DNA of 64,000 nucleotides from Verrucomicrobiales bacterium (GCA_024636835.1 JAGXGH010000064.1:1-64000), one strand, 5' to 3'. Shown: positions 1 to 8,888, numbered from the stretch's first letter. Notes: generated from the sequence alone by a model not told the origin. Program-made: numbers and translations.

Positions 1-29
1 CGGCAGCGTCAGATGTGTATAAGAGACAG
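1..29. other. Nextera adapter remnant at contig end
   Basis: Bases 11-29 are the 19-bp transposase mosaic end AGATGTGTATAAGAGACAG, and bases 1-10 are the preceding part of the Illumina Nextera Read 1 adapter. This is library DNA, not genome. It creates a false start for the trmD fragment that follows: the reading frame opens with the peptide MYKRQ, a well-known adapter artefact. Genomic sequence starts at about base 30. Confidence 0.97.
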
Positions 30-377
30 CATTATGAAGGCATCGATCAGCGGGTCATCAACGAGTTGGTGGATGAGGAACTGTCGATAGGTGACTTCGT
101 GCTGACTAATGGAGCGATTGCGGCGGCGGTGGTGATTGATGCGGTCACGCGACTTTTGCCGGAGGCGCTTGGTGATGAACGATCTCATCAAGAGGAGTCG
201 TTCACAGATCCGAATTTGCTCGAAGCCCCAGCATACACCAAACCGATCGATTTCGAGGGGATGGTGGTTCCCGAGGTGTTACTTTCCGGAAACCATGCAA
301 AGATTGCCGAGTGGAAAGCTGAGCAGGCGCACCGCCGGACGAAGCTGAATCGCCCCGATTTGTTGGAGCGCGATTGA
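30..377 (+). CDS. trmD: tRNA (guanine-N1)-methyltransferase, 3' part
   Basis: C-terminal 115 residues of TrmD, which methylates G37 of tRNAs using S-adenosylmethionine. The visible part starts inside the knotted SAM-binding core (HYEGIDQRV, then [20 protein letters not shown]) and continues through the family signature [13 protein letters not shown] and the terminal RRPDLL-like stretch. The 5' half is missing because the contig begins here; the ATG at base 15 lies in adapter sequence and is not a real start. In many bacteria rplS follows trmD, but no L19 gene is present downstream. Family assignment is certain; the full length cannot be seen. Confidence 0.95.
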   Translation, partial: HYEGIDQRVINELVDEELSIGDFVLTNGAIAAAVVIDAVTRLLPEALGDERSHQEESFTDPNLLEAPAYTKPIDFEGMVVPEVLLSGNHAKIAEWKAEQAHRRTKLNRPDLLERD

Positions 378-432
378 GTGAATGGCCGATTTGGGCTGTT
401 GTTGTTCCAACAATACCCTATCTGATGCAGCT

Positions 433-465
433 ACATCGAGTCCCGCTGAAAAATCTCGATGTTTT
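433..465 (+). terminator. possible weak terminator after trmD
   Basis: An 8-bp perfect inverted repeat (ACATCGAG at 433-440, CTCGATGT at 455-462) with a 14-base loop is followed by a short T run ending at 465. It lies 56 bases beyond the trmD stop. The stem is short and only moderately GC-rich, so terminator activity is uncertain. Confidence 0.35.
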
Positions 466-558
466 CAGCAATGAGTGATGTGGCAACTTTTTATCAAAGT
501 CACTCGATCAGAACGAATCGGCTTGTCGGTTGGGCGGCTAGGCGGGAGTCTATTGAGT

Positions 559-930
559 ATGCGACGTGCTCTTGGTTTGGTGGCAATGCTTGGAATCTTG
601 GTAATTGTGCTCTCAAAGAGGGATGCTCTTACTGGGTTTGGCGAAGACACGAACCGTCGTCAGCAGAACCTCTCGTTGAGAGTTTGGACAGCGGAGAAAC
701 CTGAGAATATGGTAGTGATTCAAGTGACGCCCACAGGGAGTTATCAATTGGGGAGTATTACCTACGCGCGTTCGGAAGTGCAGGCTGCGCTTTCCAAAAT
801 AGACGTGACCGAAACGTTCCTTGAGATTCGACCGGCACCCGAAGCGGAGTTCGAGGCCTTGCGTCAATTACTGATTATTGTCTCTGAATGCGGCTTTGAA
901 GAGGTATCGATCGATTGGGGAGAGGAGTAG
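559..930 (+). CDS. small membrane-anchored protein, ExbD-like C-terminal domain
   Basis: Predicted 123-residue protein. It begins with a basic pair and one hydrophobic segment (about residues 4-18), then a soluble domain of about 95 residues. That domain has the strand-helix-strand alternation of the ExbD/TolR periplasmic region: a VIQVTPTGSYQLG strand pair, a charged helix, a LEIRPAPEAEFEALRQLL segment and a closing CGFEEVSIDW strand. The resemblance is structural impression, not a clear family match. The start at 559 places the hydrophobic segment at the N terminus; the frame is open further upstream to 475. No ExbB partner lies nearby. It stands alone between trmD and the oppositely oriented rluD. 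Confidence 0.55.
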   Translation: MRRALGLVAMLGILVIVLSKRDALTGFGEDTNRRQQNLSLRVWTAEKPENMVVIQVTPTGSYQLGSITYARSEVQAALSKIDVTETFLEIRPAPEAEFEALRQLLIIVSECGFEEVSIDWGEE

Positions 931-1215
931 TGAGGATGTCACTGGGCGGTGTGGAGTGAATGTGGGGCGCGAGGCGCACCCCCTCCAACGGTGAATGGTG
1001 CAGTGATGATTGGTGGATCGAAGTGGTTTGTGATGGAGTGTGGGCGCCTCGCCCACATCGGTTGGTGCGTGCGAAGAGTGCGGTTTTTCTGATGGTTGGG
1101 AGTGTGGAGGTAGAAGGGCAGAATGGAATGTATGTGGCGTGCGCACGTCTCCGGCGGTCAGGGCGATGATGGCGCAGCGGGTGAGTGTAATCGATGGAAA
1201 CTCGGAAGAGATCAG
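931..1215. repeat. intergenic region with GC-rich hairpin repeats
   Basis: No gene is supported here. It contains a perfect hairpin at 1039-1057 (TGTGGGCG, loop CCT, CGCCCACA) and a related imperfect copy near 961-983 built from the same GGGGCGC/GCGCACCCC words. These look like REP-type palindromes lying between convergent genes. There is no T run next to either stem, so a simple intrinsic terminator is not evident. Confidence 0.5.
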
Positions 1216-2141
1216 TTACCCCTCGACTTTCTCTTTCCAGCGATCCACCCACGGCGTGTATTCCGGTGGGATGGGTGCTTCGAAATCCATCCGGTGTCCA
1301 TCGGCGGGGTGGTTGAACGAAAGTCGCCAGGCGTGGAGCATCAGCCGACCTGTCTTTGCGGTTTGACGAGCGGGCTTCGAATAGATGGGGTCGCCAATGA
1401 GCGGGTGACCAAGGTGCAACATATGGACGCGGATTTGATGGGTGCGCCCGGTGTGCAAGGTGCAGAGAACCAGAGCTGAATTGGTAGCTATATCTGTGGC
1501 GAGCACTTCGTAGTCGGTGATGGCTGACTTGCCGGATCCAGGATCGACGACAGCCATTTTCAGGCGGTTCACGGGGTGGCGTCCGATGTTGGTGAAGATG
1601 TTGCCATCGGATTTTGCGGGCACGCCTTGTGTCACGGCGAGGTAGAGTTTGTCGTTGGTGCGGTCGGCAAACTGTTTCACCAGCGACTGATGGGCGCGAT
1701 CGGATTTTGCCACCACCAGGCAGCCTGAAGTGTCTTTGTCGAGGCGGTGAACGATGCCTGGGCGTTCCATTCCGCCGATGCCTGAGAGTTGGCCTTTGCA
1801 GTGGTGGAGTAGCGCGTTGACGATGGTTCCGTCCTCATTGCCGTTTGCTGGGTGGACGACCATTCCGGAATCTTTGTTGATCACCAAGAGATCCTCGTCC
1901 TCGTAGATCACATCGATGGGGATGTCCTGTGGCTGAGCGGCGATAGGTTCTGGGTCGGGAATTTGACATCGATGGTGTCACCGTTGGACACCGTTTGCTT
2001 GGGCTTGGTGGGTTTGTTGTTCAGCAAGATGTCGCCACTCTTGATTAAAGACTGGACTCGCGAGCGGGTGAGTTCGGGAACTTGGCGGGTGACGAATATA
2101 TCGATCCGCTCAGAAGGTGTGTCGTTGACGAGAAATTGCAT
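1216..2141 (-). pseudogene. rluD: rluD-type 23S rRNA pseudouridine synthase, frameshifted
   Basis: Two overlapping frames together encode a full RluD-type enzyme, which isomerises uridines in helix 69 of 23S rRNA. The first part (2141 down to about 1965) is the S4 RNA-binding domain. The second (to 1216) carries the start of the catalytic domain (YEDEDLLVINK), the active-site motif HRLDKDTSG with its catalytic Asp, and GRTHQIRVHM. Restoring one T in the run at 1962-1964 (plus strand) gives an uninterrupted 308-residue protein reading VKIPDPEP at the junction, exactly as expected for the family. The break is either a homopolymer sequencing error or a very recent mutation; the rest is intact. 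It is convergent with the small gene at 559-930 and divergent from the glycerate kinase gene. Confidence 0.9.
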
Positions 2142-2267
2142 TTGATTCGTCCTAGTCTATCACGTCGGTGACTGACACGCACATGATACAATTTTTCCCT
2201 GTGCGCTTGACCGTTAGTCCTTCGATCTGTTCGTATGTGGGATACGGCTCACGCACAAGACGCCTTC

Positions 2268-3425
2268 ATGTCGCATTCCTTTCAACACATCCTTATCGCT
2301 CCCGATAAATTTAAGCACTGTCTGACTTCGATGGAAGTGGCGGATGCGGTGGCGCGTGGAGTGTGGAAATCGCAGTGCGGTGCTACTTGGGAGCGCTCGG
2401 CAATCGCTGACGGTGGTGAGGGGTTTTCAGAAATCATCGGCAATGCGCTGTGCATGACGAAGGTGACCGCGCGCGCGCGCGATGCTTTGGGTCGGCAAAT
2501 CTATGCGGATTATCGCTGCGGGTATGTGGAGCGAGAAGTTCTCGCCGTGATGGAAATGTCGGCGACGGCTGGACTCTGGCAGATCCAATCGGATGAGCGT
2601 GATCCGTTACATTCGTCGACATACGGAGTGGGTGAGATGATTCGTAGCGCGGTGAATTCTCGTGGAGCAAAGCGTGTGCTTTTAGGCATAGGAGGAAGTG
2701 CCACTAACGATGGAGGTGCAGGTTTAGCGGCGGCTTTGGGGTGTCGGTTTCTCGATGCGGAGGGCAACGAACTCGCTGCCGACCCTGCAAGTTTGCACGG
2801 AAAGCTCGCGGTGATAGACCGCTCTGAAATGATCGATCTGCCACCGATCGAAGTCGCGTGTGATGTGGAAAATCCCTTGCTCGGCACTACTGGTGCGACG
2901 GCGATTTTCGGCTCGCAAAAAGGACTGAGTCCAGAACAGGCGGTAATTGCGGAAGCGGTCTTAGCGAGGATTGTCGAGTTGCTTGATGCCGAGGATTTGG
3001 CGTTGCGGCCGGGTGCCGGTGCTGCCGGAGGCTTGGGGTTCGGTCTAATGGCCTTCTGTGGTGGGGAGCTGAAACCTGGCTTTGGTTTGGTCGCTGAAAC
3101 CTTGGGTTTGAAAGAAAAATTAAGCCACTGTGATTTAGTGATCACCGGTGAGGGGAGTGTCGATGCGCAATCGCTCCACGGGAAAGCGCCGGTGGGTTTG
3201 GCGCGGATGGCACGAGCGGCAGGGAAGCCGGTGTGGATGATCTGTGGTCGCGCGGACAAGGAGTTTTTTGAAGAAGGGTCGCCGTTTGATCGCGTTTTCG
3301 TGTTGCTAGATCGCGAGCCAGACATTCCCAAGGCAATGGCGACAGCTGGTGAACTCGTGGTTGAGGAAATCTTCGAAGCATTGGAATCGAGAGAAACGCC
3401 GTCGGGGAGCGCCGCCCGCCCTTGA
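2268..3425 (+). CDS. glxK: glycerate 2-kinase (GlxK/GarK family)
   Basis: Predicted 385-residue kinase that phosphorylates D-glycerate to 2-phosphoglycerate using ATP, linking glyoxylate or sugar-acid breakdown to glycolysis. It shows the family hallmarks APDKFKHCLTS near the N terminus, ADGGEGF, GIGGSATNDGGAG (glycine-rich active site), the PGAGAAGGLGFG loop and ITGEGSVDAQSLHGKAP toward the end. Length matches the family. The frame is open from 2235, but the ATG at 2268 places the conserved first strand close to the N terminus as in homologues. It runs with trxB, purE and purK in one direction; the 79-base gap to trxB leaves co-transcription open. Confidence 0.93.
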   Translation: MSHSFQHILIAPDKFKHCLTSMEVADAVARGVWKSQCGATWERSAIADGGEGFSEIIGNALCMTKVTARARDALGRQIYADYRCGYVEREVLAVMEMSATAGLWQIQSDERDPLHSSTYGVGEMIRSAVNSRGAKRVLLGIGGSATNDGGAGLAAALGCRFLDAEGNELAADPASLHGKLAVIDRSEMIDLPPIEVACDVENPLLGTTGATAIFGSQKGLSPEQAVIAEAVLARIVELLDAEDLALRPGAGAAGGLGFGLMAFCGGELKPGFGLVAETLGLKEKLSHCDLVITGEGSVDAQSLHGKAPVGLARMARAAGKPVWMICGRADKEFFEEGSPFDRVFVLLDREPDIPKAMATAGELVVEEIFEALESRETPSGSAARP

Positions 3426-3504
3426 CGCCCTCGTTCCGCCGCTCTATCTTCGCGCATCTTGAAATCGGGAGGAATTTTTGCCCGAGTAAACGACTCAAAA
3501 AATC

Positions 3505-4455
3505 ATGGAAAACGTTGTTATTATTGGAACCGGATGCGCGGGATACACCGCAGCAATTTACACCGCGCGCGCCAGCCTCTCCCCGCTCATTCTTGCGGGC
3601 ACGCAGATCGGTGGGCAGTTGACCACGACCACGGAAGTCGAGAATTTTCCCGGTTTTCCGGAGGGGATCATGGGGCCGGAGCTGATGATGAACATGCAGG
3701 CACAAGCGACCAAGTTCGGTGCGCGTGTGGATTACAAAACCTGCCAAGGGGTTGAAAAACAGGCGGATGGTACTTTTAAAATTAAGGTTGGTGAAGACGA
3801 TTTCATCGAAGCGAAGACGGTGATTGTTGCCACCGGTGCGGCTCCGCGTCACCTCGGTCTTCCAAATGAGAAGAAATTGATCGGTCACGGTTTGACCTCG
3901 TGCGCTACGTGCGACGGTGCCTTCTATCGCGACGTGCCGGTGGCCGTCATCGGTGGCGGTGACTCCGCGTGTGAGGAAGCGAGTTTCCTCACTAAGTTCG
4001 CCAGCAAAGTGTACCTCATTCACCGCCGCGACGAGCTTCGCGCCTCGCAGATCATGGCCGAGCGCGCTCTTTCCAACAAGAAGATCGAACCCGTTTGGGA
4101 CAGCGGAGTGACAGAATATTTAACCGATGACGACGGCAAGATGCGCGCCATCACGGTGGAGAATTTTAAAACCGGTGAGAAGAGCGAGATCGAATTGAAG
4201 TGCGTGTTTGTCGCCATCGGTCACGTTCCGAACACACAGTTCCTCAACGGAATCTGTGAGCTCGACGAGAACGGCTATCTGCTTCACAAGCACGGCATGC
4301 AGACCAATGTCGAAGGTCTCTACGCAGCAGGCGATGTGTCCGATCACGAATACCGCCAAGCGATTACCGCGGCTGGACAGGGATGCGCCGCAGCTCTCGA
4401 AGCGGAACGTTACCTCGCAGCCCACGAGGCCAATGAGCCTGCTGGTGTGGCATAA
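3505..4455 (+). CDS. trxB: thioredoxin-disulfide reductase
   Basis: 316-residue flavoenzyme that passes electrons from NADPH through FAD to thioredoxin in the cytoplasm. The redox-active pair is Cys133-Ala-Thr-Cys136 followed by Asp, the classical TrxB active site. The FAD-binding [12 protein letters not shown] motif lies at the N terminus, the NADPH-binding [10 protein letters not shown] follows the active site, and the second FAD motif YAAGDVSD sits near the C terminus. Length is normal for the low-molecular-weight bacterial type. The start at 3505 leaves only a few residues before the FAD motif. purE begins 26 bases after the stop. Confidence 0.97.
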   Translation: MENVVIIGTGCAGYTAAIYTARASLSPLILAGTQIGGQLTTTTEVENFPGFPEGIMGPELMMNMQAQATKFGARVDYKTCQGVEKQADGTFKIKVGEDDFIEAKTVIVATGAAPRHLGLPNEKKLIGHGLTSCATCDGAFYRDVPVAVIGGGDSACEEASFLTKFASKVYLIHRRDELRASQIMAERALSNKKIEPVWDSGVTEYLTDDDGKMRAITVENFKTGEKSEIELKCVFVAIGHVPNTQFLNGICELDENGYLLHKHGMQTNVEGLYAAGDVSDHEYRQAITAAGQGCAAALEAERYLAAHEANEPAGVA

Positions 4456-4481
4456 ATCACTATTCTCAATATCACACGCTT

Positions 4482-5024
4482 ATGTCCGACATCGTTTACC
4501 AATCCGAAGATAAGCCCGTGGTGGGTATCATCATGGGCAGCACGTCGGATTGGCCGACGATGGAACACGCCGCTCAAGTCCTGACAGATTTCGGAGTTCC
4601 GTTTGAGAACAAGGTCGTCAGTGCTCACCGCACTCCTGAGTTGTTGGTGGAATACGCGACCAAGGCGGTGAGTCGTGGGATCAAGGTGATCATCGCCGGT
4701 GCCGGCGGTGCTGCGCATTTGCCGGGTATGACAGCATCGATGACAACCCTCCCTGTGCTCGGTGTGCCGGTGCAGTCTAAGGCACTCAGTGGTTTGGACT
4801 CGCTCTTGTCCATCGTTCAGATGCCCGGTGGCGTGCCGGTCCCAACCTTCGCCATCGGTAAGGCTGGGGCAAAGAACGCAGCACTCACTGCGGTGTCGAT
4901 TCTCGCTCTGGGAAGTGATGACCTTCGTGACAAACTTGAGGAGTTCCGCGACTCGCAAACCGACGCTGTTTACGAAAGCCAGAAAGAACTTCCAGATACT
5001 GCTGCAGCGGAATTGCCACTTTGA
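4482..5024 (+). CDS. purE: N5-carboxyaminoimidazole ribonucleotide mutase
   Basis: 180-residue class I PurE, which converts N5-CAIR to CAIR in de novo purine synthesis. Diagnostic motifs are [13 protein letters not shown] (phosphate-binding loop), SAHRTP with the catalytic His, and [14 protein letters not shown]. The presence of purK directly downstream agrees with the two-step bacterial route (PurK then PurE) rather than the direct-carboxylating class II enzyme. The C-terminal tail of roughly 15 residues beyond the conserved core is acidic and not conserved. It starts 26 bases after trxB. Confidence 0.97.
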   Translation: MSDIVYQSEDKPVVGIIMGSTSDWPTMEHAAQVLTDFGVPFENKVVSAHRTPELLVEYATKAVSRGIKVIIAGAGGAAHLPGMTASMTTLPVLGVPVQSKALSGLDSLLSIVQMPGGVPVPTFAIGKAGAKNAALTAVSILALGSDDLRDKLEEFRDSQTDAVYESQKELPDTAAAELPL

Positions 5025-5087
5025 TTTTGACCGCAAAAATGCACAAGAGGCGCAAACATAATTCTGATGATGCAGCGGCTTAATCCA

Positions 5088-6236
5088 ATGAGTATCCAAC
5101 CTCCAGCTACTATTGGCGTCGTAGGCGGTGGCCAGCTTGGCCGCATGATGATTCTTGAGGCGCGCCGTCTTGGTTATCGGACGGTGGTATTTACCGACGA
5201 GGCACCCGGCTGCCCGGCGGGGCAGGTTGCGGATGAAGAAATCAATGCATCGTTTGGCGATTCCGAAGCAACTGATGCTTTTCTCTCGCAGATCGATGTT
5301 TGCACCTACGAGTTTGAAAATATTCCGGCGGCGTTCATAGCCAACATCGAAGCGGTGAAGCCCGTTTTTCCGGATCGCCGTGCCTTGGAAACCAGCCAAC
5401 ACCGCGAGCGTGAAAAGCTGTTCCTTCGTGAGCATGGTATTCCTTGTGCGCCGTTTGCGGTGGTTGATTCAGCGGACTCTCTCGCCTTGGCAGTAGAAGA
5501 AATTGGCACGCCCTGTGTGCTGAAGACGGCGGCATTCGGATACGATGGTAAGGGGCAGATTAAAATTTCTGAACCACTCGACGCTGTGGGAGTGAGCCAA
5601 GTTTGGGCCGATCTCGATGCCACTCGCGGTGTGCTCGAAGGATGGGTCACCTATCGATGTGAGATTTCCGTGGTCGCCGCACGTGGCCAGGATGGATCAT
5701 TCGCGCCATTTCCAGTCTCGGAAAACATACACACCAATCACATTCTCGACACTACCTTGGTGCCGGCAAGGATCAGTGATGCCGAAGCGCAAGCGGCGGT
5801 GGCGCTGGCAAAGCAAGTCGGCGATGCGTTGAATTACGTTGGCGTTTACGCGGTCGAGCTGTTTCTCACAGAGGGCGGTGAATTGATCGTCAACGAGATG
5901 GCACCGCGTCCGCATAACTCCGGTCACTACACCATCGATGCCTGTGATGTGAGTCAATTTGGCATGCAGATTCGTGCAGTCGTAGGGTTGCCTCTCTCGC
6001 CTCCACGCCTGCTGCGTCCTGTAGCGATGGTGAATCTTTTGGGAGACGTCTGGCCGGAAGCTGAAGTTCATCCTGATTGGTCGCCAGTTCTGAACGATCA
6101 GGACGCAAGATTGCACCTCTACGGTAAGCGTATCGCGCGCGCTGGGCGGAAAATGGGACATTTCTGCGTGCTTGCGGATGATGTAGACACCGCACAATCC
6201 AAAGCCAACGCCATCATGGCGGCACTTCGTGGATAA
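5088..6236 (+). CDS. purK: N5-carboxyaminoimidazole ribonucleotide synthase
   Basis: 382-residue ATP-grasp ligase that carboxylates AIR with bicarbonate and ATP, supplying the PurE substrate. Visible features are GVVGGGQLGRMM (N-terminal Rossmann-like subdomain), CVLKTAAFGYDGKGQ (ATP-grasp nucleotide loop) and NEMAPRPHNSGHYTID (metal and nucleotide ligands). The frame is open from 5067 with two ATGs there; the ATG at 5088 is preferred because the core begins within ten residues of it, as in homologues. Neither start has a clear Shine-Dalgarno. It follows purE by 63 bases, so a purEK transcription unit is likely. Confidence 0.96.
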   Translation: MSIQPPATIGVVGGGQLGRMMILEARRLGYRTVVFTDEAPGCPAGQVADEEINASFGDSEATDAFLSQIDVCTYEFENIPAAFIANIEAVKPVFPDRRALETSQHREREKLFLREHGIPCAPFAVVDSADSLALAVEEIGTPCVLKTAAFGYDGKGQIKISEPLDAVGVSQVWADLDATRGVLEGWVTYRCEISVVAARGQDGSFAPFPVSENIHTNHILDTTLVPARISDAEAQAAVALAKQVGDALNYVGVYAVELFLTEGGELIVNEMAPRPHNSGHYTIDACDVSQFGMQIRAVVGLPLSPPRLLRPVAMVNLLGDVWPEAEVHPDWSPVLNDQDARLHLYGKRIARAGRKMGHFCVLADDVDTAQSKANAIMAALRG

Positions 6237-6349
6237 TTCGGACATCCTGTGGAAATGATGTGTAATGCCAAGTCTTGGTATTGATCTGACGCGAACGGAT
6301 TTTTATTGCTTGATCGTGAGCTGATTGTGCGGGATTAAACAACAACAAG

Positions 6350-6633
6350 GATCCGCTACCGGATGTTTTCGCTCATGCCTATAATTCGCTCATCGTTGGT
6401 CGTAAAGATGGTATCCATTCGCGTGGTGTGACCTTATCGAGCGAGCTTCACCGGATCCTGGCGAATGAAACCAGATATCGTCGGAAGTTCCAGTCTGACC
6501 AAAATGGCAAACGGTGGGGACACTGCCGGTGGCTGATAGGTTTACAGAGACGTTCACCGACCCGATACCACCGGAAGGTCGCGCATTCTACCGCTTGCAG
6601 TGGAGCGATCCAGTGACGCCACCATCGTCATAG
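6350..6633 (+). pseudogene. remnant of a secreted surface protein gene
   Basis: Two gene-like peptides survive in different frames. From 6350 a frame reads DPLPDVFAHAYNSLIVGRK and then IHSRGVTLSSE. Near 6512-6633 a shifted frame reads WQTVGTLPVADRF, GRAFYRLQWS and ends at a TAG. A closing FYRL-type strand is common at the C terminus of large secreted proteins in this phylum, from general recollection. The frames do not join without indels and no start is present. I read this as a decayed, internally deleted copy; family assignment is only tentative. Confidence 0.4.
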
Positions 6634-7019
6634 AGAAGTGGTGTCAGCGTAAGATTTGGACACGTGAATAAGTGGTTTGGTGGGTGTTGACCGAATATCG
6701 AGTAAGTCTTGGCCATTCTGTGCATTGCTTCCAGTGGCACAGCGCTAGACCAGGAGAAGTAGACAGAGTTATTGAAATTACTCAAACCGCGTGAAAAGCA
6801 TGCAGTGCGGGGTTTCTAGGGTTTTTACGCATTGAGCTTACAGGATAAAGGGCGTGTGCAGAAATATTAACGGACGCTTCAATTTGTAAATAACGCGTAT
6901 TGCGTAAAAATACCAAATGGTGGGATTTGTGTTGTGAATAAGTTGTGAACAACTTGGGAACAAGCTGTCGGCTGCGTAGGGGAAATGGCATCGGTGCTTG
7001 TTCTCGCTTGTGGCGATAT
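6634..7019. other. gene-free AT-richer stretch with 11-bp iterations
   Basis: No gene is supported. At 6933-6965 three consecutive 11-base units (TGTGAATAAGT, TGTGAACAACT, TGGGAACAAGC) follow each other without gaps. On the minus strand the first reads TTATTCACA, a perfect match to the DnaA-box consensus TTATNCACA; the second has one mismatch and the third is weaker. An AT-rich stretch precedes them (about 6868-6920). It could be a DnaA-regulated or regulator-binding site, possibly left behind by the decayed gene upstream. Confidence 0.4.
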
Positions 7020-7547
7020 TCACCTCTTTATCGAGAGCCGATCTTCTGCAACCCAGTCACCTTTCTTTTTGAAACCTTGCTCGATGTGCTCACGCCAAGT
7101 GAATCCACACTTTTCCAAGACTCTTTGACTCGCCACGTTCCAGCTTGCATGGCAGGCCTCAATCTCTTTCGCAGATAGCCGATTGAACCCAAACTCCAGA
7201 ATGCCTCGAACGGACTCGCTCATGTATCCCATGCCTTGAAATCTAGGATGAGTCCAAAATCCAAGGCTCCACAAACCCTTGGATTTGGTGCTGCGGATAG
7301 AGATTCTACCGATAAATGCCCCATCGTGAGTTTCGATCGTGAAGACATAAGCTGTGCCTGTTCGCCAAGCTTCGCAGTTGTCTTTGAAGGGTTGGAGTAA
7401 TTCCTGCGGGTTGGCCGGTGGATCCCAGACCATCCCGTCATTGAATCCTTTGACGCGAGTAGCGTCGAAAACTTGCGGAATGTCTTCTTTGGAGACGTGC
7501 CTTAAGATGCACCGCTCGGTTTTGATCTGATGGTTCTGTTCTATCAT
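7020..7547 (-). CDS. GNAT N-acetyltransferase (RimJ/RimL type)
   Basis: 175-residue acetyltransferase of the GCN5-related superfamily. It shows the RimJ/RimL layout: the N-terminal strand TERCILRHVSKEDIPQVFD, a central GFWTHPRFQGMGYMSESVRGIL segment matching the acetyl-CoA-binding motif A, and the terminal NVASQRVLEKCGF motif. The substrate is unknown; relatives acetylate ribosomal protein N termini, antibiotics or metabolites. The ATG at 7547 is preferred over the in-frame GTG just before it because an AAGG ribosome-binding sequence sits close upstream. It is divergent from murI. Confidence 0.88.
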   Translation of the reverse strand: MIEQNHQIKTERCILRHVSKEDIPQVFDATRVKGFNDGMVWDPPANPQELLQPFKDNCEAWRTGTAYVFTIETHDGAFIGRISIRSTKSKGLWSLGFWTHPRFQGMGYMSESVRGILEFGFNRLSAKEIEACHASWNVASQRVLEKCGFTWREHIEQGFKKKGDWVAEDRLSIKR

Positions 7548-7714
7548 CACCTTGGAGAATGGAGGGCCCAGTGCCGCAAAAGAGTAAGCTAATGCGGTCG
7601 ACTGAGAGTTTCCAGAGGTTTCGAAGAACCGTTTTTTTACTGAAATTGCGGGAACCGGGAAGAGAGTTCCGATTGACTAATTTGCTGGGACGCTCGACCA
7701 TCGCGAGCGAAGCT

Positions 7715-8515
7715 ATGAAACAGTCGATAGGTGTTCTTGATTCTGGAATTGGCGGGCTTTCCGTGGTGAGGGAGATCCATGCGCTCTTGCCTGCTGAGGA
7801 TATTATCTACTTTGGCGACTCTGCCTGGTGCCCTTATGGTGTCCGCTCCGCTGAGGAAATCCAAGAGCGTGTTTTTGCGATCGCCGATCTTCTGCTCGAA
7901 CAAGGATGCAAGGCACTGGTCATCGCGTGTAACTCGGCGACCATCGCAGCTGTTGAGGGGCTACGTGCGAGCTATCCGGTGCCGATCATCGGGATGGAGC
8001 CCGGCGTTCGTCCTGCTGTGACGATGACGAAATCCGGTGTTGTTGGTGTATTTGCGACGGAAGCCTCTATTCGCGGTGAGAAATTTCATAAACTGCTGAA
8101 TAGCCACGCGCACTCAGTAAAAGTGATCACCAGGCCGTGTCCGGAATTTGTCGATCTTGTCGAGCGCGGTGTGACGAGTGGTGAGGAAGCGGAGGATATC
8201 GTGCGTCGACATGTAGATCCGATGCTTGCCGCTGAAGCTGACGTCTTGGTGCTCGGTTGCACGCATTACCCGTTCCTAACCCCATTGATTCAAAAGATCG
8301 CGGGTGAGGGGGTGTTACTTATTGATACCGGATCCGCCGTTGCGCGCCAAGTGGGGCGTGTTCTCGATCGCGAAGGGCTTCTGACCGTCGATAATGGTGA
8401 GGGAGGGCTTGATATTCTCACCAGTGGTGATCCTGCGCACTATCGCGCGGTGATCGCTGGGCTTCCTGGGCTTATGGCTCCTCGGAGCGTTGTTGCATCA
8501 GGACAAAAGGGGTGA
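7715..8515 (+). CDS. murI: glutamate racemase
   Basis: 266-residue racemase supplying D-glutamate for peptidoglycan. The two catalytic cysteines are visible in ACNSATIAAV and LGCTHYPFL, and the N terminus has the signature IGVLDSGIGGLSVVREI. The frame is open back to 7559, but the upstream part has no family similarity; the ATG at 7715 starts the protein two residues before the conserved strand. Its last 44 bases overlap the end of the opposite-strand DUF2288 gene. Confidence 0.95.
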   Translation: MKQSIGVLDSGIGGLSVVREIHALLPAEDIIYFGDSAWCPYGVRSAEEIQERVFAIADLLLEQGCKALVIACNSATIAAVEGLRASYPVPIIGMEPGVRPAVTMTKSGVVGVFATEASIRGEKFHKLLNSHAHSVKVITRPCPEFVDLVERGVTSGEEAEDIVRRHVDPMLAAEADVLVLGCTHYPFLTPLIQKIAGEGVLLIDTGSAVARQVGRVLDREGLLTVDNGEGGLDILTSGDPAHYRAVIAGLPGLMAPRSVVASGQKG

Positions 8516-8825
8516 TCACCACCGCAGTGAAGAGTTCGTCGCTCTCTTCCCATTGCATGGCGTGAAGTTCGCCAATTTTCACCAGATCGCCATTGCCCAA
8601 CCAGTTGGTGACGGTTTCGGTGTCATCAGCGCTTAGAGCGTCGGCGACCTGGGCGAGAGTGAGAGATGGGTCGACCCAAAGAAGAGCGCCGCTTTCGTAG
8701 TGAGGTCTGAGGTATTTCCAATTCACCTCGCCGGTGTATTTGGCGATTTTTTCCTCGGGAGTCTGATCGTCGACACCGAGCATGTCATACTTCATCGAGC
8801 GCTTGTCTTCTGATGGCTGAGTCAT
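8472..8825 (-). CDS. DUF2288 family protein
   Basis: 117-residue soluble protein matching the DUF2288 pattern: a VNWKYLRPHYESGALLWVD opening, LAQVADALSADDTETV in the middle, and a closing TAVVITPFVLMQ strand. The family has no established function. The start at 8825 was chosen because the residues before it are unlike the family. It converges on murI and the two coding regions overlap by 44 bases. Confidence 0.8.
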   Translation of the reverse strand: MTQPSEDKRSMKYDMLGVDDQTPEEKIAKYTGEVNWKYLRPHYESGALLWVDPSLTLAQVADALSADDTETVTNWLGNGDLVKIGELHAMQWEESDELFTAVVITPFVLMQQRSEEP

Positions 8826-8888
8826 GGGAAAAGATCGACGCCGGATCTGTAAAATCAAGCAATGGACTGCGAGATGGATGGTTGGTGA

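Noticed and set aside
2510..3457. 315-codon open frame on the minus strand
   Set aside because: Opposite the glycerate kinase gene; a Ser/Pro/Ala-rich shadow produced by codon bias.
6868..6965. Chromosome origin (oriC)
   Set aside because: Only one perfect DnaA-box match and no dnaA, dnaN, gidA or other origin-linked genes nearby; kept only as a candidate regulatory site.
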